Positions 6,910 to 12,664 of a DNA stretch of 12,664 nt are shown here, one piece after another. The DNA is from an uncultured Bacteroidales bacterium (GTDB lineage: Bacteria > Bacteroidota > Bacteroidia > Bacteroidales > UBA932), in assembly GCA_934667175.1 (NCBI GenBank), contig CAKULN010000067.1, positions 1 through 12,664 of the forward strand, written 5' to 3'. Within the stretch, counting starts at the first letter, position 1; the number at the start of each line of letters is the position of its first letter. The notes beneath the pieces were generated by a model. That model saw only the letters and a program-made list of their open reading frames with translations. It made no database searches and was not told the origin of the DNA. The position numbers and the translations under genes are program-made.

Positions 6910-7731
6910 TCAGTCACCGCTGCCAGGAGCCGTTAAACTCTCAAACCAGTCCAGGAAAAGGGGAAGCCAGTCGGCTTGAGGGGAGGAGGCTCCGAAGCCA
7001 TGGCCACCGGAGGGAAACTGAATATACTTGTGGGGAATTCGGGATTCTGTCAGGGCGCGGTCCATCACGACGGAGTTGCGGTAGTCTACGGTGGGGTCAT
7101 CCAGACAGTTCACCAGAAACACCGGCGGCATGTCCGACGGGATGTCCAATTCCATTGAGAGCTTCCGCCTGAGAGAGGTGTCTTTCCTGTGCCGGCCCAG
7201 CAAGGCTGTACGGGAACGTTTGTGGACGATTGTCTCATCGGTCATGGTGACTACCGGATAGACGGAGACGATGAACGACGGACGCGAGGATATTCCTTGA
7301 TCCTCAATCGCTTCCTCGCCGCTGTTCAGGGCGAGATGACCACCGGCCGAGAAGCCCATCACCCCGACCTTTGAAGGGTCGATGGAATATTCGGAAGCCT
7401 TCCGCCTCACTTCCAGCACTGCATCTCTAAGGTCGTCCAACGCATCGGGATAATGGTTCTGAGGAACTGCCATATTCCCGAAAAGGAAGTATCTCGTGCC
7501 GGCATGGCGGTAGTTAAGGACAAACGCCGTGAATCCGGCGTCCGCCAGTTTCCGCGCCACATCCGTTCCTTCTGTCTTTCGGGAAAGCCAATAGTAACTT
7601 CCGCCGGGACAGACTATCACGGCGGCGCCGTTGGCCTTGTCAGGTTCAGGGAAGAACGCTGTCAGTTTGCGCGCATGGGCATGAAGGCCGAACATCAGCA
7701 CGGTCATCAGTGTCAGAATGGCTCGTCTCAT
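6910..7731 (-). CDS. Secreted alpha/beta hydrolase (esterase-like, BD-FAE/acetyl-xylan-esterase type)
   Basis: A 273-residue serine hydrolase. Residues 1-20 form a signal peptide (basic MRR, hydrophobic core, AHA cleavage site before RKL), so the enzyme should act in the periplasm. The oxyanion segment CPGGSYYWLS is at 41-50, the nucleophile elbow GFSAGGH at 126-132 (Ser128), the acid is likely Asp212 in CLDDPTVD, and the catalytic His244 is in SGGHGFG. The ATG at 7731 overlaps the exporter's TGA by 4 nt (ATGA), showing operon membership. Such esterases act on acetylated sugars or other small esters. Next to an exporter and acyltransferases it might trim or transfer an ester on the exported lipid, but that is inference; a general carbohydrate esterase captured in the operon is the alternative. 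Confidence 0.88.
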   Translation of the reverse strand: MRRAILTLMTVLMFGLHAHARKLTAFFPEPDKANGAAVIVCPGGSYYWLSRKTEGTDVARKLADAGFTAFVLNYRHAGTRYFLFGNMAVPQNHYPDALDDLRDAVLEVRRKASEYSIDPSKVGVMGFSAGGHLALNSGEEAIEDQGISSRPSFIVSVYPVVTMTDETIVHKRSRTALLGRHRKDTSLRRKLSMELDIPSDMPPVFLVNCLDDPTVDYRNSVVMDRALTESRIPHKYIQFPSGGHGFGASSPQADWLPLFLDWFESLTAPGSGD

Positions 7732-10700
7732 GGCTCCAAGTGGAAATGAATATTATCGGGCAGGCAGGAGCAGTTCGAGGCCAGCAAGACGTTGTCCTCG
7801 TCCCTGTCGTAGGCATCCACCTGAATCTCAGGATGCATAAGGGCGAAGATCAAGGCGTACTCCCCTTGCCCGCAGTCATGGATCTCAAAATGACCACCTT
7901 GAGGCGTCTCCCGCAAAAACGCGACATCAGCCACACTGGCCAACGCCTTACGGCAGCGGGACTCCACGTCCGCGCCTTTGTAAAGGTACTTGTACCTGAC
8001 GTAAACGGAAAGATATTCAGGAGTTTCCAGAGTTCTGCGCAGCACGGAATAATGGTTCACGAAAAGCCTGTGGCACTCTTTCGTCATCGCTCGGTAATCC
8101 TGAGGGCAAGGAATCCGAGTTCCCACCTCAACATGGACAGTCCCCTCCCGGAGCATGAAATCCGTCTTCGGCAGCACATCGTAAGCGCCGTGGATGAACA
8201 CAGGAGTGATGTCCAGGCCAAGCTCGGCGGCCACATAGAAAGCCCCTTTGTGGAAACGCCCTATCGAGCCGTCCGCCGTCCTCGTCCCTTCCGGGAAAAT
8301 GACCAATGAATATCCCTGGGCGACCAAAGTGCGGATCTTATCGAGATGAGCCTCAACTCCGTCATTCACAGGAACATAATCAGCCTTGCGGATCACATAA
8401 CCGTAGATAGGATTCTTCCAGACCCATTCGTTCGTGAAGAAAACCAACTTGGGATTCAAGGCCATAAGGCAGATCAGATCCAGATGCGACTGATGGTTTG
8501 CGATGATCACGGAAGGCTTGCTGAAATCGCACTCTCCGGCCTGCGTGAACCTGACTCCCGGCACGTGTCTCAACAGGAAGCGGGACATCCTTTGGATGAA
8601 CTGATGGTACTTCAACTTACTGTCTTCCGAGCTCCTTCTGAAAAGGAAATGGAGGAAAGTGTAAGGATAGGCGAACAGGAACATCAGCAGCACGTAGCCC
8701 ACAAGAGCGTAAATTGAATATGCCAATCTTTTCAAAGTCAAAGGAATATCACGTTTGGCGCCATTCTTCTCCGTCAGCCATCTGAACATCACCGGTGGCA
8801 GGTAGTAGGCCATCACCACGACGATGAACATCCCGATCACCGTCACCTCGCCGAGCGAGCGCATCGCGGGATGCTTGGCCAGAACCAAGGCCCCGATGCC
8901 GATGAACATTATCACGGCAGAATGAAAGACACTGTTCTTATAGGTAGCTAGACGTTTCTTTCCGTAGGCATATTCATAAACAAGACCTTCGGTTATGAAG
9001 ATTGTGTAGTCATCGCCTTGCCCGAAGATGAATGTGGCGAGGATGATGTTGACGATGTTGAAGCGGATGTCCAGAAGACCCATCAGCCCAAGGATCCAGA
9101 ACCAGCTGACCGCCAACGGGAAGAAGGAGAGGAGTCCTAACTCAAGGCGGCGGAAGCTGAGGCACAGGAAAACGAACACCACAAGGCTGCATATCGCTCC
9201 GATGTAGTCAAAACTCTCGGAAAGGACGGTCACAAGGCGGTTGCTGATGTCGCCGGTGTCGAACACAAGCGTTCCGTCCATGCGCAGGGCGTCCTTTATG
9301 CCAGAGCCATTGGAAGCGTCCTCGAAGTACACTTGATTGACAATCAGACATTTCCCGCCATCATTAAGAATATATGTGCCGTCGAATGACTCCTTCAAAG
9401 GAGAATCATCGGAGGATGAGACTGAATATTCATTGGTCAATATGTCCGTAAACGGGCTGAACGCCGATTCAGAGAATCCTTGCCTCCGACTTTCCTCCGC
9501 CAATTCATTCAACAGCCTTTCCGCCCGTCCTCCAGCCCAGAAAGCATTCCATCTGGATATCCTTTCAGCTTGTGTTTTCTCCGACGGGGCGAAAACGCCG
9601 ACCCCTTTGACAAAGGCTATCTGACCCTTCAGTGAGTCCAGCCTCGCCAGCAACTTGTCGTTCAGTTCAAGCGCGGTCTCCTGATCCCGGCCTTCGGCGA
9701 TGGCGTAGACCTGGTTGTAGCCGGACTGTTCCAGACCGCTCTGAAGCATTTCCAGATCACGTTTCTGACTCTGGGTCATGAAGTTGATGTTCCTCATGTC
9801 GGAATCGAAACCGGTCCGGCCGCTGAGGAAATACATGACCACAGTCACAGCCATCACGGCGACAAGAAGCCAACCGTTCGAAGGGGCCTTGTCAGGAAGA
9901 ATCCGCCCGAGCTCAAGTGTGCCGCCGACATTCTTTCGAGCCTTGGTGAAGACCGGCAGGAAGACAAGCACGAATATGATCGTGCCGGCCAGCATCAGAG
10001 AGCCGAACAGCCCCAGATCCTGCATCGCCACGGCGTCCAGCCAGACAAGGCACAGGAAAGCGGCGATCGTGGTGATGTTGCCGATCAGCAAAGGCTCGAC
10101 CATCTCCTTGAGGTTCTGGCGAGGGCTCACCCCGGATTTCAGGCCGTCCATGAAATGCAGAGGATAGTTAACCGCGATGCCGATGATCACGGAAGCGACT
10201 CCGATAACGATGATCGACATGCTGTCCCGGATAAGGGCGATGCCTCCGATGGCGAAAAGCCAGCCGAATGTGATCGAAAGCACTATCCAGAGGATGTCAG
10301 AGAAGCGTTTGTAGGTAAACACCAGCAGAAGACCGATCAGAAGCAGGGCCAGGGAGATGGCCAGGATGCTGTCTTTCTTGATCTGCGTGGCGTTGGTCAC
10401 GGCGATCAGCGGCGCGCCCACGGCGGACACTGAGACCTTAGGATGCTCCGTCTCAATCCTTTGAATCGCCTCATCAACCAAATCCGCCACCTTGGAGTTC
10501 ATCCCCGACTCGCTCGTGCCGTAAGGAGAGGTCAAAAATGCGAGTCCATAACCATCCTTTGTGAATATGCAGTCATCGACAATGTCGTAGTTCGAGTTGG
10601 CGGCACTGGTTCTCAACCGCTGAAGCACAGGCGAGAACAGATGCAAAGGATCAGTGCGGACATTGGCGACCATCGCATCACCTGTCGGGAATAACAGGGA

Positions 10701-11180
10701 CTGACGGTCAGTGGCAAGCTGAGCGGAGACGTAGCCTTGAATATTCAGAAGTGAGTCTATGCGCTGATAGTCAGCCTCGGTCATGTACAAAGGATAGTCT
10801 GATGTGACATACTCCATCACCTCGAACGCCATTCCGCTGTCAACGGTGATCTGCCTTTGAGGAACCATTCCGGTGGAATCCACGGCGTCGAACACGTCCT
10901 CAAAATCATGAATCGCCTCGGAAATCTCATCCTCACCGGCCTCGGAGCCATCCTTTGCAGAGAAAATCAGGATGATATTGTTCTTTTTGCCAAGGGCGTT
11001 GTAGGCCTCGGAATATTTCGAACTTTCCTCGTCGCCAGGCAGGAATCTGGAGATGTCCTCCTCATAGTGAAGCCGCGAGGCGAGAAACAGACAGACACAG
11101 GCAAGCAGAACCGACAGCAGGGCCGCCAGCCATTTTCTTCCACTTAGGAAGTCGTAAATCTTAAGGAAAAAGTCCGTCAC
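7728..11180 (-). CDS. MMPL/RND-like exporter fused to PlsC acyltransferase with a C-terminal half-methyltransferase
   Basis: A 1150-residue inner-membrane protein. Residues 14-36 are TM1, 37-268 a large periplasmic loop, and 271-412 a TM bundle; 436-453 is the TM opening the second half, 454-655 the second loop, and 657-795 the second bundle. This is the two-fold MMPL/RND layout (PFAM MMPL). A TM at about 822-845 leads to a cytosolic PlsC-type acyltransferase: NHQSHLD (His896, Asp901) and FPEGTR (962-967) are intact. Residues 1098-1133 (HDCGQGEYALIFALMHP...AYDRDEDN) resemble SAM motif I and the next acidic residue, but the protein stops soon after. TM10 has GQGDDYTIF, the Asp-Tyr proton relay of MmpL proteins; the matching TM4 segment reads AVNYPLHF. 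GTG start at 11180, 32 nt after the upstream stop. It probably moves the acylated pigment across the inner membrane. Confidence 0.92.
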   Translation of the reverse strand: MTDFFLKIYDFLSGRKWLAALLSVLLACVCLFLASRLHYEEDISRFLPGDEESSKYSEAYNALGKKNNIILIFSAKDGSEAGEDEISEAIHDFEDVFDAVDSTGMVPQRQITVDSGMAFEVMEYVTSDYPLYMTEADYQRIDSLLNIQGYVSAQLATDRQSLLFPTGDAMVANVRTDPLHLFSPVLQRLRTSAANSNYDIVDDCIFTKDGYGLAFLTSPYGTSESGMNSKVADLVDEAIQRIETEHPKVSVSAVGAPLIAVTNATQIKKDSILAISLALLLIGLLLVFTYKRFSDILWIVLSITFGWLFAIGGIALIRDSMSIIVIGVASVIIGIAVNYPLHFMDGLKSGVSPRQNLKEMVEPLLIGNITTIAAFLCLVWLDAVAMQDLGLFGSLMLAGTIIFVLVFLPVFTKARKNVGGTLELGRILPDKAPSNGWLLVAVMAVTVVMYFLSGRTGFDSDMRNINFMTQSQKRDLEMLQSGLEQSGYNQVYAIAEGRDQETALELNDKLLARLDSLKGQIAFVKGVGVFAPSEKTQAERISRWNAFWAGGRAERLLNELAEESRRQGFSESAFSPFTDILTNEYSVSSSDDSPLKESFDGTYILNDGGKCLIVNQVYFEDASNGSGIKDALRMDGTLVFDTGDISNRLVTVLSESFDYIGAICSLVVFVFLCLSFRRLELGLLSFFPLAVSWFWILGLMGLLDIRFNIVNIILATFIFGQGDDYTIFITEGLVYEYAYGKKRLATYKNSVFHSAVIMFIGIGALVLAKHPAMRSLGEVTVIGMFIVVVMAYYLPPVMFRWLTEKNGAKRDIPLTLKRLAYSIYALVGYVLLMFLFAYPYTFLHFLFRRSSEDSKLKYHQFIQRMSRFLLRHVPGVRFTQAGECDFSKPSVIIANHQSHLDLICLMALNPKLVFFTNEWVWKNPIYGYVIRKADYVPVNDGVEAHLDKIRTLVAQGYSLVIFPEGTRTADGSIGRFHKGAFYVAAELGLDITPVFIHGAYDVLPKTDFMLREGTVHVEVGTRIPCPQDYRAMTKECHRLFVNHYSVLRRTLETPEYLSVYVRYKYLYKGADVESRCRKALASVADVAFLRETPQGGHFEIHDCGQGEYALIFALMHPEIQVDAYDRDEDNVLLASNCSCLPDNIHFHLEP

Positions 11181-11212
11181 TCCGCTTCTCTACAATAATC
11201 CTGCGAAGATAC

Positions 11213-12613
11213 TCATTTTTTACGAAGCAGCCGAGACGGCAGACCGTAAAAGATGGCAAGAACACACAGGGCTGTGTTCAGGACGCTGATGCGGAAGAAA
11301 TCCCAAAACGGGCGGAAATGGGTGACACGCTCCCCTTCCGGAGGATAATAGACTTTGATTCCGACCGGAATCATCGGGACTCCCTTCCAGCATTGGAACA
11401 CAAGGAGTTCCAGTTCAGCCTCGTAGCGGTACGTCAAGAAGCGAAGTCTGCCGATGCGGTTCAGTTGATAGAGGCGGAAACCTGACTGGGTGTCAGGAAG
11501 ATTCACTCCGGTCTGGAGTCTGAACCAGAAATTCGAGAACTTGTTGGCGAAAGTGTTGCCTCCGGGCATGTTCTCCATCCTTAGATTGCGGCTTCCTACC
11601 AGCATGGCGCCCGGATGCTCTCTGGCCTGTGCGGCGAACACGGGGATATCCTCCGGAAAATGCTGGCCGTCAGCGTCAATGGTGATGGCGCGTTCGAAGC
11701 CTCGGGCCTTGGCTTCTATGAAGCCGGTCTTGAGGGCGTAGCCTTTGCCACGGTTTCTCTCGTAGCGGACAACCACAGCGCTGAGTTCTGACAAGGAGTC
11801 AGAGGAGCCGTCAGTGCTGCCGTCATCCACGACAATCACGTCCTTGCAGAACTTTAAGGTTCTCTGTACCACATCCTTGATTGTGCCGGCATTGTTATAG
11901 ACGGGGATTATGACACAGGTTTTCAGATTCGTCAACAGGCCGGGCGCTTCGGCAAGCTCAGCGACCGCCTCGGAAGAGTTTCGCCAAGCAGACACATCAA
12001 CGGCAGGCTCGGTCACTTCGATAGGCTCAGTCACTTCGATAGGCTCAGTCACTTCGGCAGGCTCAGTGACCGGGCCTGTGGTCGCTGTGGTCGCTGAGCC
12101 TGTCGAAGCGGTCGAAGCGGTCGAAGCGACTGGTTCATGAGAGCTCCGCCGAACCACAATGGTATATTCAAGACTCATCCGCGAAAAGACTTTTTCCTCC
12201 GAGCGGACAGAGAGTTCCACTTTCAGGCTCTCATCAGTCTCCACAAGTTTTGTGAATGAATATGCCACCTCGGCCCCAGGGTAAAGAGGCTCCATAAATT
12301 TGAGGTCAGCGACCCGTGAAAGGGTCAACGACTTGTTCAAACACATTTCAAGCAGTTCCGTCGCCACACGGATCTGCACGGCTCCGGGAGTGATCGGATA
12401 GTCAGGGAAATGCGCCTTGAAGATCACATTGTCGGGTTCGAGCCTGATGAGTGGTTCGGCAGAGCTCACCAACCGTGGTTCGACAGGGCTCACCAACCGT
12501 GGCTCAGCAGGGCTCACCAACCGTGGCTCGGCAGGACTCACCAACCGTGGCTCGGATCCGTTCCCGGTCTCATTTATGGAGATCACAGTAAAGAATGTGC
12601 CTGAAAGTCTCAT
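11213..12613 (-). CDS. Fused hotdog dehydratase and family-2 glycosyltransferase joined by repeat-encoded linker
   Basis: A 466-residue bifunctional protein. Residues 1-20 and about 53-155 form a FabZ/ApeI-like hotdog domain (KAHFPDYPITPGAVQI at 66-81, catalytic His68) that would dehydrate 3-hydroxyacyl-ACP. Residues 21-52 are four EPRLVSPA octapeptides encoded by 24-bp repeats. Residues 160-225 are a low-complexity linker (STA, TEPIEV and AELAEAPG stretches) encoded by REP-like DNA. From 233 a GT-A fold family-2 glycosyltransferase begins (CVIIPVYNN, VVDDGSTDGS at 261-270, DADGQH at 313-318, QSGFRLY at 376-382), dolichyl-phosphate-mannose-synthase-like, with a likely membrane segment at 441-458. 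No Met lies near the GT boundary. ATG at 12613; no Shine-Dalgarno. In related clusters these two functions are, as I recall, separate neighbouring genes, so the fusion may be recent. The pathway link is strong, the sugar acceptor is unknown. Confidence 0.88.
   Translation of the reverse strand: MRLSGTFFTVISINETGNGSEPRLVSPAEPRLVSPAEPRLVSPVEPRLVSSAEPLIRLEPDNVIFKAHFPDYPITPGAVQIRVATELLEMCLNKSLTLSRVADLKFMEPLYPGAEVAYSFTKLVETDESLKVELSVRSEEKVFSRMSLEYTIVVRRSSHEPVASTASTASTGSATTATTGPVTEPAEVTEPIEVTEPIEVTEPAVDVSAWRNSSEAVAELAEAPGLLTNLKTCVIIPVYNNAGTIKDVVQRTLKFCKDVIVVDDGSTDGSSDSLSELSAVVVRYERNRGKGYALKTGFIEAKARGFERAITIDADGQHFPEDIPVFAAQAREHPGAMLVGSRNLRMENMPGGNTFANKFSNFWFRLQTGVNLPDTQSGFRLYQLNRIGRLRFLTYRYEAELELLVFQCWKGVPMIPVGIKVYYPPEGERVTHFRPFWDFFRISVLNTALCVLAIFYGLPSRLLRKK
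11944..11966. repeat. REP-like element inside the glycosyltransferase reading frame
   Basis: Positions 11945-11966 match 21 of 22 bases of the intergenic palindromic element at 160-181, in the same plus-strand orientation. It lies in frame in the linker just before the glycosyltransferase domain and encodes about SEAVAELAEAPG on the minus strand. Confidence 0.75.
12006..12077 (-). repeat. Four in-frame 18-bp REP-like units (TEPIEV linker)
   Basis: Four tandem 18-bp units start at 12006, 12024, 12042 and 12060 on the plus strand. On the coding strand they read ACTGAGCCTATCGAAGTG, the same unit as the array at 51-158, giving TEPIEV hexapeptides. Because 18 is a multiple of three, copy changes keep the glycosyltransferase in frame. 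Only this sense frame lacks stops: the other two frames of the unit contain TGA. Confidence 0.9.
12079..12128. repeat. Short 9-bp repeats with inverted REP copy in the linker
   Basis: GTGGTCGCT occurs at 12079-12087 and 12088-12096, then GTCGAAGCG at 12102, 12111 and 12120. They encode STASTASTGSATTATT on the minus strand. The copy around 12089-12100 is inverted relative to the units at 12006-12077: ggctcagtgacc (12060-12071) can pair with ggtcgctgagcc (12089-12100) in 11 of 12 positions, so the linker DNA could fold into a hairpin. Confidence 0.8.
12453..12548 (-). repeat. Four in-frame 24-bp repeats inside the dehydratase domain
   Basis: Four tandem 24-bp units start at 12453, 12477, 12501 and 12525, each containing CTCACCAACCGT, with a partial fifth after 12548. 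They encode octapeptides of the form EPRLVSPA (residues 21-52). The unit core equals the single intergenic element at 192-212. The array sits between the first strand segment of the hotdog fold and the HFPxxPxxPG helix entry, a place where a loop could tolerate insertion. Confidence 0.9.
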
Positions 12614-12664
12614 TCGGGGATATTCATTTTTGAGAAAGTGTATCGGCGGTCATGGCACTGCATG
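12610..12664 (-). CDS. Probable 3' end of the preceding operon gene (frame uncertain)
   Basis: Upstream of the dehydratase-glycosyltransferase ATG the minus strand is open to the window edge in two frames. One ends in ...YTFSKMNIPE with its TGA overlapping the next start as ATGA (stop at 12610), the same overlap type seen at 7728-7731 and 5396-5399. The other ends in ...TADTLSQK with a TGA at 12624. Eighteen codons or fewer are visible, so no product can be named. I favour the overlapping frame only because of the operon's style. Either way the promoter of the first unit is outside the window. Confidence 0.3.
   Translation of the reverse strand, partial: MQCHDRRYTFSKMNIPE

Noticed and set aside
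12360..12415. Missing catalytic Glu of FabZ (Arg82 at that place) as evidence of an inactive dehydratase
   Set aside because: ApeI-like subfamilies differ from FabZ at this site as far as I remember, so the substitution alone does not show inactivity.

Overview
The window looks like part of the chromosome of a Bacteroidota bacterium, probably order Bacteroidales, with mid-range GC. The evidence is the gene set (an aryl-polyene/flexirubin-type lipid pathway with an MMPL exporter fused to an acyltransferase), poor Shine-Dalgarno sequences before most starts, and one intergenic match to the Bacteroidota -7 promoter element TAnnTTTG. Genus cannot be fixed from the sequence.

Nine complete genes all lie on the minus strand, so transcription runs from high to low coordinates. 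In transcription order they are: a hotdog dehydratase fused to a family-2 glycosyltransferase (11213-12613); an MMPL/RND-like exporter carrying a PlsC-type acyltransferase and half a methyltransferase-like fold (7728-11180); a secreted alpha/beta hydrolase (6910-7731); a PaaK-like AMP-forming ligase (5396-6694); an acyltransferase (4251-5399); a FabF-like ketosynthase (3041-4258); a 4HBT thioesterase (2617-3039); a phytoene-desaturase-like FAD oxidoreductase (1203-2615); and a FabG ketoreductase (345-1073). Most junctions overlap or are within about 30 nt. The exceptions are the 215-nt gap before the ligase and the 129-nt gap before fabG, which suggest up to three transcription units. A further operon gene probably enters from the right edge.

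Together the genes supply the starter-activating enzyme, chain-extending ketosynthase, ketoreductase and dehydratase, a possible desaturase/isomerase, a thioesterase, two acyltransferases, a glycosyltransferase and an exporter. This is the logic of aryl polyene or flexirubin pigment assembly and delivery to the outer membrane. Carrier proteins, the aromatic ammonia lyase and the DarA/DarB resorcinol enzymes are not in the window, so the product class stays open.

The least ordinary part is repeat DNA. Two REP-like repeat families (an 18-bp unit and a 24-bp unit) are present in the non-coding tail downstream of fabG (51-212) and again, in frame, inside the dehydratase-glycosyltransferase gene. 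There one family is expanded in a loop near the N-terminus and the other forms the linker that joins the two enzymes into one ORF. The region past fabG also has a near-perfect inverted repeat with 26-bp arms. The hexamer GAATAT/ATATTC is strongly over-represented over the whole window and in several reading frames.
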